Shown: piece after piece, positions 34,506-46,111 of the stretch
How the letters are laid out: each line of letters starts with the position of its first letter
Numbering within the stretch: the stretch's first letter is position 1
Source: Lingula anatina
Taxonomy: Eukaryota; Brachiopoda; Lingulata; Lingulida; Lingulidae
Length of the DNA: 64,000 bases
Direction: 5' to 3'
Assembly (NCBI RefSeq): GCF_001039355.2
Contig: NW_019774214.1
Location: forward strand, 294,214 to 358,213
Translations under genes and position numbers: made by a program
Notes under the pieces: model-generated
Told to the model about the DNA's origin: nothing
What the model saw: the letters and a program-made list of their open reading frames with translations, nothing else
Database searches by the model: none

Positions 34506-35526
34506 ACGAATCATTTTGCGTCACGCTCCTATATGCCGTTTTATACTGTAGAAGGAGCGGCCCCGTAATTATTATATGGAAACTTAACCCTCAGCCTTGT
34601 AGGCCAGAATTTAGTTTGGACTCGCCTTTGAATTTGATATTTCAGTAGGAATTTACAGTCTGACACAACAAAACTGTGAATAATTTTACCAATATAGCTA
34701 TACAGACAAATTCAACGTTACTTGTAAATCCGTTTATATCGATTTGCAATTTGATAAGATATCACATACCCTGTAACTAAGCAACAGTGCCACATAGGGG
34801 CCCAATATAACGTGCGAAAGGCCTCATTATTAAAGCGTAACGTAAACCTGCTTGCGACCATTTACTCAGGCCTATAATACAGATGAATGTTATTTGGAAG
34901 AAATAAAAGGTCTAAGACCACTACAAATTCCATACAAAAACTACTGTAGCGAAATCTTTTCAAGTGTACAAATATTTTAAAGGGTAGTATTCCGTGACCT
35001 AATACACACGGTGATTTAGCATTAAGTAGTGAAGATTTCGAACTTAACATGATGTTATCAGGAAATATTTATAACAAAACACTACATAAATTCAATGTAT
35101 CTGTGAGTCATATAATTTGATAAGAATCTGACGGTTTTCAGCAAGTGTTGGAAAGGATTTCACTGCTTATGTTTAGAGAATGTTTCATAATACATCATAT
35201 AATGTATTATAATCATATAATGTCACTCTGCTGGGTTACTTAGTTAAAGCTTATTAAAACTGTACAATTTTGGACAAAATGACATTTTTCTTTGGGAGAT
35301 TTTCAAAGTCACATTTCTTCCAGCAGTGCGTCTAATTGCGTTAGTTGAGCAATTTTCTCCAGCACGACAACGGGCGCGGCGCGTGCACATTCTTGTTGCT
35401 ACATAACGGTGACTGACTGTCGATGACGAGGCTTCTAGGAGGAGATGAGTAATCCTGTCGCCACTGCGCGGTTAAATAATCCCTGGCAGGGTAAACATTC
35501 ACTTCCTAGGTGTTAGAGTTGTTGGG
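34506..35526. other. 5' flank of esterase 2
   Basis: The first 130 bp belong to the tRNA-Met unit. The rest resembles the esterase 1 upstream region up to the conserved CACTTCCTAGGTGTTAGAG just before the first exon. Confidence 0.5.
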
Positions 35527-35553
35527 ATGGCAGGTTTGAAGAAGCGTAACAGC

Positions 35554-38500
35554 ATGGCGTCAACATCGGTTCTGACTTTTAAAACTCTCCTGGCATTATC
35601 TGTCATATATGCCGTGGCGGCCCAACCTCAACCTCAAGTTACCACGAAAAACGGTGTAATACAAGGACTTGTGACGACTGTAGAGGGACAAGCTGTGAAT
35701 CAGTTTTTAGGTATTCCTTTTGCTGAACCACCTTTAGGAGCACTGAGGTTTCTGAAACCACAGCCGCCCTCCAACTGGACTGGAGTTAAGGAGACCACCG
35801 CTTTTGGTGCAACGTGTATGCAGAGTACCACTGACCCTAGTCCTTACGGCGACCAGGTAGTAAGAGAGAGAGAGAGAGAGAGAGAGAGCATGTCAGCTGT
35901 CGCATGTGAAAAGTTGTAGAACTTCCTTAAAATGTTAGCATGATATTTTACTTTAAAATTTCGGATGTTTTACCTTTTTGGTCGTATACCTACATCAGTG
36001 GATAGGTTTATAGCGTCAGCTGCATTGATGTTTTCATTTCACTCTTGTCAAAACACTTGTCAGTTAAAAAAGAATAGAGTCACCCTTTTAACGATCATAG
36101 TCCATAGTGTGTAGGCCTTATAACAAGTAATCAAAGCCCCTCATTAAGGACAGGAAAGGAAATAAAATTATAAATGGAAAATTTTGTCAGCGTAGAAGGG
36201 AACAGCTCTCTTGACGCAGGGGCGGATTGAGGCTGTCTTCTGGGTCTTCCGGAAGACGGTCAGATTTTCAAGTTAACATTGACGGTAACTATTTTTTCTG
36301 TTGGAAGACGGTCAAAAGTGGAGCACCGATCAACAAAGAAAATTTGGAAGACTGTCAGAAAATATCTCTGGACTGCTCCATATTATATCAATGTTTTTAT
36401 CGGTAATATGCACGTATTACATAATTGATTGAAAGCTCGTGTTTTAGGGAATTAAGCTCCTGAATAACACTGACCAGCGGTAAGCCACATTATCAGCCTA
36501 ATTATGCAGTGATTACATACCATATCTCTGTTATGAGGGGGGCAAAAAGGGACCATTCCCAGATCATATCGTACTAAGTGTGGATCGATCTATCTCAGAG
36601 GGGATTCTCGCTAAATTTCTATCAGCTTAGTGGCTTAAATGTCTGACACGCCTACTGATGCCGCTAGTGGTTAATTAACTATCATTTAGTAACTTGAGTA
36701 GGCGTGACAGACATCTATGCCGATGAAGCTGAAAGCAATTTAATGAAAAACCCCTTGGAGATGGATCGATCCTGTTAGATCGATCTAGTCATGGGAACCC
36801 AGTTATAGATACGATTCCAGGTCTTTAAATGAAAATTTAACATATACATGTGTACATGTCAATATCTCCTGTACAGTGCCAGGCCTTATATAAACGGATT
36901 AGGCGCCCATATGAAAAGATCTGTGGGTAGTAGGAGAGTGAGTGTCTTTGAGACCATTCCCACGGATATTTGGATCGATCTATCTCCCTAGGGAGTCTCG
37001 CTAAATTGCTGTCAATTTGGCCGGTTTAAATGTGTGTCACGCCTAGTAAAGGTGTTAGGGGGTAATAATCTTTACACCGAGCTGATTCGGTAGGCGTCAC
37101 AGACATTGAAACCTCTTGAGCTGATAGCAATTTCTCGTGAACCCCCAGGGAGCTAGGTCGATCCAGATGGATCGATCTAAGTATGGGAACCCAGCCTTTA
37201 TGTCATTATGCGATAATGGAATGTTTATTGTTAATTCTGTTGTATCATTTCGATAAATACTCAGTATAGTTTGATTAAATGAAATATTTGCAGTGCTGAA
37301 CGCTGCTCATGAACAATGGAGGTTAGATAAGACGCGACCTCGTCCCGCAAGCAAAACTGGAAAGAGGTCACGTGGTTAGGCAATGTGGCGTGGTGCAAGC
37401 GTCTCATATCAGGGCGTTGTTCTCTCTTCGTTTAGCAACTTCCACTAATAATCGACGCTGCACTTTTATAACATTATTTTTGTTCCCACTGTTGGAAGGA
37501 ATGGTAATATCAAAGAATTTAGAAAGTGCACATGAATCCCGATACTGATTAATTCTTACATAACATCCCTGCCGGTGTGACAGGAATGATAGTCCTAGGA
37601 TTGGATGTCCGGTGTCACGAAACTGAAGGTCCGTGTGACAGAAAGTCCGCCCTCCATATAGTTATAATGGTTAGGGTTAGTCTGACCTAAGTGGGTCAAA
37701 ATCTAGGGCGAGGCTCACCTGTACAAAGTAATGGGAAGCGGACTCTTTTTCACGGGGACTCTCTGGTACATGACCCATATGATTAGTACAGGTTAGGGTT
37801 AGAATATTGGGTATTGGGGTTAGAACATAATGGGAAGCGGGCTGCGGTTCCTAGTGAACTTCCATTCCTGTCACAACGGACATTATGATAATATGGTGAA
37901 GTGTCCTGATAACGAATTACGCAACATCGTCAATAACGAGATAAAGACACATTTACAGAGCATGCTGACGCTCACATACTGATCTTAAAGACATATAAAA
38001 CATGTTAGACTTTATAGAACGGCGGATCAGGTGACCCTCTCCTAGGAATTTCTCACAAGGATGCGGGCTGCTTATCTTCATCATCACTCTTTTGAAAACC
38101 ATTAAAAAGCTTTATTTGTAGTTTGAATTTTCTGTTGCCTTTATAAAAATACTCTTAGATGATTAAGAATGTCATGTCAGAAATATATTTTCTTTTCATA
38201 AAAAAACTTGAATGATTTGAGGTCTCCGCAGTGCACCAATGAGCAACCTTCACTACACATGCATAGATGCTGCCTCAAAGTAATTAAAATGTTTAATTTT
38301 TTCAAAACTAGGTGTGTATTGACTGAACTAAGCAATACCACGATGCAACTAAATCTCCAGGTGATAAAAGCGCCAGCGTCTCACTCGGGAGAACATCACT
38401 CAACGCTTACGTTATTCCAAAACCTTGGGGGAATATATGAATAAGACCTATATTTGCATTGCTATGCAAATTTAAACATTTATTAGAGCACTTGATCGTG

Positions 38501-41500
38501 TGTCTATTTTGTAAAATAAGGTAATAGTAGGCTGAGGCAGAGGGGTCCTCTTACGCGTCTTAATCAGGGCTGCTGCGACAAAACCGGTTTAAGGTTATGC
38601 CTCAAATGCGGACAAGTTGACCTTAGCATGTGAAACACGAGAAGTATGAAACGCCTTCTTTGGTCCTAGTTCATTTTTGTGAGGAGGTTTGGTTTGTTTC
38701 CCATAGAGCAGTGAGTGTCTTATCCTCTACCAGTGCCAAAGATAAGATGTCACTAGATATTCACAGATACACGTCGTCTCTGTGCACTTTACTGCACTGT
38801 GACGGGTGATAATTTGTATATGATTTACGTTATCCCCACCCTGAGCTTCAGAGATAACTTGACACTAACCTCTTCACAATAGCCTATCTTCATCGTGTCA
38901 AGTTACCTCTGACGAAAATAGTTTGACCTAGTTTATATAAGCCAATCGAATCCAAGTTTCAAAATTTTTCACCAAAGTTTGGTGAAAACGCTGATTGGTT
39001 GACCGTCAATCGGTAATCCTCGGCTGATTCCGCAAGCTCCATACTAACAACAAAGTTATTGTCGAGTGCGGAGACATCCGAGTAGTGCCGAGTGCATAAC
39101 CGTACACAAAGAAAGCATGGCGTCTTCTACGAGTGACTACGTAAAATAATGTGTTAAGTTATCTCTTGATTCTTTGCAAAATATGAGTATATCGGAATTG
39201 AAACCAGAGCAGTTTGAGGCCCTGCATCATTATCTACTGAGGGATGATGTATTTTGCGTGCTGCCCACAGGTTACGGCAAGTTCCTGATATTGAGCCTTA
39301 TCTCTGATTGGTCCGGATTTGAACAAAGCGCGCTTTGACTCGTTCACGTTCATTGGCTAGATCGTTCAATGAGTCATTGAGTGCGGGCTTTAAATTTGAT
39401 TGGCGGGCGGCGGGGGCAATCGAATGTGGTCAGAGGTAACTTGACACGATGAAGATGGGCTATTGTGAAGAGGTTAGTGTCAAGTTATCTCTGAAGCTCA
39501 GGGTGGTTATCCCTAACCTGAACTTAGGTTGAACTTAGGTAGAGAGTAGAAATAAGACCCCATTCCCACAGATTTTAGATCGGTCTATCCCTGTGGGGAG
39601 TCTCACTAGATTACTGTCAGCTTAGCCGGCTGTCCCGCCTACTAAAAGCTGTAAGGGGGTAATTAACTGTCGTGCGCGCTCGGCTGAGTGCAATTTAGCG
39701 TGAACCCCCAGGGAGTTAGGTCGATCCGGATGGACTCTAATTTGAGACTTAAATCCAAAGTGATGTTATTTTAGCCGATGAATCCTGGTCTGTTTTTGCT
39801 AGTCTTTCTTCCGGATGGTGTCCAAAATATAAGTTTGAAAACTGGCTGATCTAAAGTTAACGCGATGATACGTCATTTGTTAAACCTACCCGGAGTTTTT
39901 ACATCAGATACTTTTTTGTCCAAATATGATAAAGACATTTACTTATACATAAGCACATAAACTAATTCACGCGGTGTATTTGTTTGTAGCATGTTAGCCA
40001 CCTTTGATTAAATTTGCGCGTTCCTGGACAATACGTCTACTGCAAAATATGTCTGATTTAATTAAGGCAGTGGATCCTTTGGAATCTTGATAGAATTACC
40101 GGTATACAGGAAAATGGCACGAAATCACAGCGTTTGTGAGCTTAAATGCCTGATTGAGGGATAGTGTTAATTTAGATGATGATGACTCTCTTTTTCGTTA
40201 AAAAGTTTAATTAATTAGCCATTTTAAACGTGTCATGAATAGACAGCGCCGTTAACTATTCATTCATTAATTCCTTTCTTTAACTCCAGCTGTCTGAAGA
40301 CTGTCTCACCCTGAATGTGTTCGTCCCCGGGGCTGTAAGCAACACTAACAGGAAGGCGGTAATGGTCTGGATATATGGCGGGGGATACACCACCGGAGGA
40401 ACCAGTCTTTACATCTTTAATGAATTTGGTACGTCACACTATGAGATGCTTTGATAACGTCACTCTTATTTATAACTTACGGAATGCTGTGCACCTTTTA
40501 TGAAAGAATGATGCGATTTTTTTCAGTCAGCAGCTTATATTGATATAGTTTTTACATCCGATATGTCGATGTTGATTTCTGTCTCAACAGAAATTATGGT
40601 GTCATCCTCCCTCTTCCTCCCTTTCCTAAGACAATAGGTAGGGAGGGGGGCAAGTACATCTCCTGAATAGAGGCTATTCACCTGGATAGCCTCAGTCCCT
40701 GATAAAGGTGTCCCTAGACATCGAAATATTGGAGGTAAAAACTATATCAATATTAGCTGTTGACTGAAGAAAAAAATCACATCATTCTTATAACATAACA
40801 CAGCTGATAAAATTCTTCTCTGACTTTTATGTAAGTTTTAACTTAAAAAACAATAAGCGACTCTTGTCAGTTGACAGGAAACAGAATTAAACTTATAGAA
40901 CACTTAAATTAGTACTACTTTCAGACTGCACGTGTAACAGAGACATTTATTTGTATTAAACATTCCAAAATATTACCCATGTCATTAGCGGCCCAGAATG
41001 ACGTCATCATGGTATCAATCAACTACCGCGTGGGTCCATTTGGATTCTTGACCACTGGGGACGCCAACGCTCCTGGTAACGCTGGACTCTGGGATCAAAT
41101 AGAAGGACTTAAATGGGTGCAAGACAACATAAGAAATTTTGGCGGAGACCCTAATAAGTAAGTGCTTAACTCACTGTCTTAATCATTTTCAAAAAGTTGA
41201 GCTAATGTTAATCAATGGGAATAGTCACATAGTGGATACGTTCTTCGAAACAGTTGGAAACTGTCCCAAATAAAAAGAATAAAGAATAACACAGCAAACT
41301 GTAGTCAATGGGCCGTCTAGTACATTGCAATGTTGTGTATCTTTATGTGAAATAAGTGTCAGTTTTTATAAGTAACATTATAAAAAAAGCGATCGAAATT
41401 TTATGACCAAATTGTGTCGACTTATTGTGTGTATCCAAATGACTATTCCAGTGTGACAATTTTCGGTGAATCGGCAGGTGGCGGTAGTGTTTCACAACTG

Positions 41501-43132
41501 GCAATGACGGTGGCCTCCAGGGGTCTTTTCCATCGTTTTATATCCATGAGTGGCACCGCTCTAAGCGTTTGGGCCTGGGTGAAGGACGGACCTGACGTCG
41601 CTACCAAGGTTGGACAGAATCTTGGATGTAACGCTGCAACATCGCTGGTGGACTGTCTCCGTGCAGCCAACGCAACCGCCCTGCTAAGAGCGTCAGACCA
41701 GTCATTATTCCCAGGGCGGTTGGCAACTCTTTTTGGCCCCGTTGTCGACGGCGACATGTTTCCACGTAGTGTGGAGGAAATGCTGAGGGATCCCAACTCA
41801 ACTGCGTTGAGACATTTTCTGTCCCTGGATTACATGGGTGGATTCACGGACTCTGATGGTGGAGTTAACCTCCCTTACATCCCTATCAACGTCACTCTAG
41901 GTGTCCCGCCCTCTTACATGAAGAATACTTTAATTCCTCAGCTTGCCGCCGGGACTTCCGTCTACCACAAAGATGAAATAGCACAGAAACTAAGAGAAGT
42001 TTATTACAATGCTAGTGTCAGCATGGAAGAGACTGGACGCCTAATGGTTAACCTGTATACTGATACCACGTTTTCTGTGCCAACAGTAGGATTCCTCAGA
42101 AACCATCTTATGGCGCCCGGTGGCTCCACCTATCTTTACTACTTCACCAAAGAGCCGTCATTCCCCCATCTCCTGCCCGTACCAGCCTGGTTTAGGGGGG
42201 TGAACCACGGAGACGAGCTCGCCTTCATGTTAGGGCCTGCTAGTGCTTCTCTATTGAACGTCACCTTCACGGAATTAGAAAAGAACGTTTCCAGAGCTTT
42301 TATGACCTACTTTGCAAACTTTGCAAAAACTGGGTAAGTCTGAATACGTAAACTTTGAAGACGTATACATGTAGATGTATGTAGAGATCTAGTTCTGTCA
42401 GTATTACTGCTGTTCATCTTTCAACGCTTCTTCTTGGAAGGACCTTTGGAAATCAGCAAAAAAAGGTTCAAATACTGTATATTGGATTTAGTCACCAAAA
42501 TGAATCTTCTTTGGGGGAAAATAATTTTTCCTGCTCGCAAAGCATTGTTCAACAGGCCCGTGCCTGTGGATTCGATGTCTTATTCCATTTTAATTGAAGG
42601 ATTTAATGTTAAACGACTGGTAAATTATTTAGAACGTGATGTCTTCGTGTTAATTCAGAATAAACAGGCGACATCAGGTACTTTTGTTTGAGGTGTTTAC
42701 GGTTTTAAAGGTCTGAATTGGGAATGATTAGTAGCTTTGCAGGATATTTAGACATAGAAATTTGATTTTTGTAAATTTTCAAGCCCGTACAGTGCACCTT
42801 TACCTTACGCTTTGCAATATTTGTAACTTTCCAGAAACCCCAACACTCCTGATACTGTACCAAACCTATGGCCGCAATATACGTATGCGAGAGAAGAGTA
42901 TTTAGACATCGGTGACGTCATCGTCAATAAAACTGACGTCATACCACGGCGTATTGACCTCTGGTTAGACACCATCCCTGCGATACTGGCCAGGTCCACC
43001 ACTTCCGCCCCGTCCACGACGCCGGTGGCTAGTGAGTCCACGACGCCGTTGACTAGTGAGGGGGTACAAATCCAGTTCAGCGCCTTGCTTGCTATCCTTG
43101 TTATGTTTAACGTCTTGAAGTTGTTTTATTGA
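35554..43132 (+). CDS. Carboxylesterase/cholinesterase-like protein 2, probably GPI-anchored
   Basis: Tandem paralog of the gene at 21732, with exons 35554-35856, 40290-40428, 40989-41157, 41452-42333 and 42835-43132 (1791 nt, 596 residues). An in-frame ATG at 35527 is also possible; 35554 is preferred because it aligns with the paralog. [17 protein letters not shown] and GVNHGDEL are conserved. The last exon has an extra 8-codon Thr/Ser repeat before the hydrophobic tail, which ends in LKLFY. Intron 1 is 4.4 kb against 1.9 kb in the paralog because it collected several MITEs and a TIR element. Exons 2 to 4 have exactly the same lengths in both genes. Confidence 0.87.
35857..36548. other. Intron 1 of esterase 2, first part
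   Basis: GA tract, then AT-rich sequence with a repeated GGAAGACGGTCA motif (36250-36350). No gene. Confidence 0.45.
36549..36801. mobile_element. Palindromic MITE, diverged family member
   Basis: Ends are GACCATTCCCAG and CATGGGAACCCAG. GGATCGATCTA is near one end and TAGATCGATCTAG near the other. Central arms TGTCTGACACGCCTACTGA and TGAGTAGGCGTGACAGACAT are inverted. Target duplication is not clear. It is in intron 1 of esterase 2. Confidence 0.6.
36950..37196. mobile_element. Palindromic MITE, TSD TTT
   Basis: Ends are GAGACCATTCCCA and TGGGAACCCAGCC. TTT flanks it at 36947-36949 and 37197-37199. GGATCGATCTA lies at both arms. Second MITE in intron 1 of esterase 2. Confidence 0.65.
37576..37875. 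mobile_element. Nested TIR element in esterase 2 intron 1
   Basis: TGTGACAGGAAT (37576-37587) and ATTCCTGTCACA (37864-37875) are inverted. Within it, 37640-37790 matches the reverse complement of 21391-21542 (CCGCCCTCCATATAGTTATA and GTGGGTCAAAATCT). Confidence 0.5.
37880..38829. other. Intron 1 of esterase 2, middle part
   Basis: AT-rich. A short open frame at 38208-38444 has no recognisable features and is probably chance. Confidence 0.45.
38836..39506. mobile_element. 671-bp DNA element with 78-bp terminal inverted repeats and a RecQ-like helicase start
   Basis: Left arm 38836-38913 begins CCACCCTGAGCTTCAGAG, and the right arm 39429-39506 is its inverse, with one mismatch seen. TTATCC repeats directly at 38830-38835 and 39507-39512. 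Inside (+), from ATG 39117, the frame reads [10 protein letters not shown] then TAA, then an 88-codon open stretch with [14 protein letters not shown] and LPTGYGKF. These are the start of a RecQ-type helicase up to Walker A, where the usual GKS/GKT lysine is followed by Phe here. The rest of the helicase is deleted, so this is a non-autonomous derivative. It lies in intron 1 of esterase 2. Confidence 0.72.
39556..39737. mobile_element. Palindromic MITE, right end truncated
   Basis: It starts GACCCCATTCCCACAG after TAA (39553-39555) and matches the family up to GTCGATCCGGATGG. It lacks the right terminal arm, but a TAA follows at 39738-39740. Confidence 0.6.
40504..40799. mobile_element. Foldback element with about 55-bp inverted ends in esterase 2 intron 2
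   Basis: The left arm (GAATGATGCGATTTTTTTCA through TTGATATAGTTTTTAC) is mirrored at 40737-40797 (GTAAAAACTATATCAATATT through ATCACATCATTC). The inner CCCTGATAAAGGTG motif also occurs at about 58170 and 63870. Confidence 0.6.
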
Positions 43133-43600
43133 TGCGCCACTTTTTTATCATTACCGTTACTCCATTACCTTTTTTAAGAACAACGTTAAAGAAAATATCT
43201 CCTGAACAAAGAGAGAGAGAGATCCGTGTATTTAAAAGCGGAATGTTTTCCACAAACTTTTTGGTTCTGGAAAATCGCGGCGTTAATAAATGTTTAGATT
43301 GGACTTTTTCAATGTTACTGCTTTCTTGTATTATCATAAATTGTGCTTTGCACGTAATTATAACTAAAATGAAACTTTTCAATCAAGTATCATCTACGAG
43401 GCACTCTCGAGAGAACCCGGAACACGGATGTAACGAAATGATTCTTCAAGTATTGCCAAAATTAACCAAACTGATTATTTCAAAACGTACTAGGAAATTT
43501 TAATTTTAGAAGTTTGATTATAGATAAATGATTATAGATGCTTGTGAACTCTTATGTACTAATTTATCGTATCAGTGACGAAAATAAATGCTCAATCAAA

Positions 43601-43815
43601 GACCCCATTTCCAGAGATTAGATCGATCTACTTTAGATCGACCTAACTCCCTGGGGGTTCACGCTAAATAGCTGTCAGCCGAGCGGACACGAAAGTTAAT
43701 TATCCCCTTACAGCTTGTGGTAGGCGGGACGGACATTTAAGCCGGATTATCTGACAGTAATCTAGTGAGACTCCCCGCGGGGATAGATCGATCTAAAAGC
43801 TCTGGGAATACAGCC
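43601..43815. mobile_element. Palindromic MITE, TSD AAA
   Basis: In reverse orientation to most others: GACCCCATTTCCAGAG at the left and CTCTGGGAATACAGCC at the right. AAA is at 43598-43600 and 43816-43818. It lies 470 bp after the esterase 2 stop codon. Confidence 0.65.
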
Positions 43816-43818
43816 AAA

Positions 43819-44467
43819 GAGTTTTCTGTATATGCTAGCTGAATAAAAGGCACCTTTCAGATTTAGCAACGCAACACAGACGTCCCTTTGTATAAGAATC
43901 TTTGACTATAAATCACGTTAAGTGTACAGCTTCTGTAACTGGATACATACACTAGATTTTATCTTCATAACTTTTTATAAAGGCTCTGATAGCGAAAAGT
44001 CTGACACCGAAAACGGTATTCTTTGTTTATACTGACTCTCCCACACGTGTAGGAGAAATTCTTGGCGTGCATGGCTTTTCATGATTTAGCTGCTTGGAAT
44101 ACAAAAAATTCGGGGTTGAATCCCCCCATGTAGTTAACTAAATGTGAGTAGTTTTATTTTGGAAATCTTCAGGAAATCGGGGATAAAGGGGCCTTGATTT
44201 TGCTTTGATTCTTAAAGATGAAGATTAATCGGATTTAAGACAAAGAGAATCTTCATCTTTTAAAAAACGATATTTGTTTTACCTTAGCCCCCTTTCAAGT
44301 CACGTAACACCACAGTAAATGTATATTATATATATATTTTGTGAATTTCGGAAAAGCTTTTGTGACGATTGATATATAATAGTCTACATATCACGAAAAG
44401 ATTGTTATTTTTCGAATTACTTATTGTCCATGGTCACTAGTAAAAGCCCAAATATCATTTAGTATCA
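43819..44467. other. Intergenic after esterase 2
   Basis: AT-rich sequence. Nothing recognised. Confidence 0.4.
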
Positions 44468-44925
44468 TTTCTAAACATCTATTTTCTATTCGCGGTATAT
44501 CTTGTGATCACGGTCTGTGCCCTGAATATCCCGCGGCGTATTTACTGGCAGCGCGAGCCAGTTACTTCCAAAGCTGTAATTAATTCTCGGCTGTGCTCGG
44601 AGGAGATTCTGATACCTTGACGCATGCGCAGTAGGAAGTTAGAAAGTTAATGGCGGTCGCGGTTGCTTTGAAAATGTGTTTGTCGATTTTGTGCAACAAC
44701 AAGACGAAGAAGATGAAGAAGCTATGCACACGACAGATACGAGTGCAACCGTCAAGATCCGATGGTAAGCGATGCGGCAACGGAGGATGAGATTTTATAG
44801 AATGCGAGCACAGCCGAGAATTAATTACAGCTTTGTGTAAGTAACTGGCTCGCGCTGCCAGTGGGATATTCAGGGCACAGACTGTGATCATAAGATACCG
44901 CGAATAGAAAATAGATTTTTAGAAA
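44468..44925. mobile_element. 458-bp element with about 120-bp terminal inverted repeats
   Basis: The left arm TTTCTAAACATCTATTTTCT through CTCGGCTGTGCTCG is repeated in inverse at the right end, which closes with ATAGATTTTTAGAAA. Inner arms include GCCCTGAATATCCC and AATTAATTCTCGGCTGTG. The centre has a short open stretch from ATG 44650 that is rich in Lys and Arg and ends at a GTAAGC donor-like site. It could be the 5' end of a transposase gene, but I cannot name the family. Confidence 0.6.
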
Positions 44926-45175
44926 ATACTTTCCATGTGAACGAAGCCTAAATTTGCCCATTGGCATTGTGTCCTTACTCGTGAGTTCTCGAAGCTACCC
45001 CCCATCTCCCCACCCCTACCAGTACCTAAGCCGTCGTGTTAAGAGGCCGTCGTACTGGTGCAGGAGGGAGCCTTTATATCTACCTGTGTCACTTTGGTCT
45101 GAGACAAATGAAAATGGCCGATGGCATGTCAAATTTTTTCACGGGATTGACAATTTTGTACTAAATTTGTAACAA

Positions 45176-45457
45176 ATGGTAATATCTACTATCCACCAAG
45201 CTGATTGTTTTTACATCTTAATCTCAGAGGGCCTCTTTGGCGTCGGCCTATTGAACAGCTCCGCCAGAGATATAGCTTTGAAAAAGACCCCGATCTCGAA
45301 GAAATGTCAGCGTCCCAGACAGTTGACTAGCCATGTGGGACACAAACAGTCGTACCAGCCCAGGGAGATGCCACCTGTAGAGTGCAGTCAACCCAGGGAC
45401 GTCAAAAAGCCCGACCCCGACTACCGTCAGGTGATGAGTGTGGACTATTCAAACTAA
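45176..45457 (+). other. GC-richer coding-like segment, possible last exon
   Basis: The frame from about 45226 (after an AG acceptor-like site at 45225) to TAA 45455-45457 is GC-richer than its surroundings. It encodes a polar, Pro/Lys-rich chain ending DPDYRQVMSVDYSN, like a cytoplasmic tail. Sequence across its end is similar to 32930-32960 on the other strand. The family is not recognised and it may be a fragment. Confidence 0.3.
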
Positions 45458-45698
45458 GAAGACCTACGACACGACTGAAGCCAAGGAAAGTGACTGATTG
45501 CCAATGCAAATAGCTAACTGTATACTGCAGCTCGATCACATACATACAATGTACGGTAGGACCTCAAGGCTAGCAGATGGCTGTTGTGGTAATCAAAATA
45601 GCTTTCACATATGGAAGAGCATTCTAGAATACAGTAGACAAAGACCTACAGAGTTCAGTTGATCATGGTATGTCATTCAGAAGTAGCCCATACTCTAA

Positions 45699-45904
45699 GG
45701 GCGTATTCCCATAGATTTTAGATCGATGGGGAGTCTCACTAGATTAATGTCAGATAATCCGGCTTTAATGTCCGTCCCGCCTACTACAAGCTGTAAGGGG
45801 GTAATTAACTTTCGTGCCCGCTCGGCTGACAGCTATTTAGCGTGAACCCCCAGGGAATTAGGTTGATCTAGTTTGGATCGATCTAATGTCTGGGAATGGG
45901 GTCT
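45699..45904. mobile_element. Palindromic MITE, TSD TAA
   Basis: GGGCGTATTCCCATAG at the left and GTCTGGGAATGGGGTC at the right, with TAA at 45696-45698 and 45905-45907. Nearly the same as 28516-28729, with a short deletion in the left arm. Confidence 0.7.
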
Positions 45905-46111
45905 TAAAGTTCATTTTCTCTGTTTAGGGGATTCACACTGTTTTATACATATAATTGTTTGCTTGACACTTTATTATAACACAGGATTTAATATGAAAAT
46001 TTAACAAGAAAAGGTTTTGTTTAGATAAGGCTCACTGATGCTTTATTATACCTTTATTCAAAGAGAAGCAAAATTTTGAAAAACATTATTTGAATTTCTT
46101 TTTTGTGTCTC

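Noticed and set aside
38208-38444. 78-codon frame in esterase 2 intron 1
   Set aside because: No recognisable features, no splice context and no counterpart in the esterase 1 intron.
43129-43503. 124-codon frame after the esterase 2 stop
   Set aside because: AT-rich, no domain features. Probably 3' UTR and flank.
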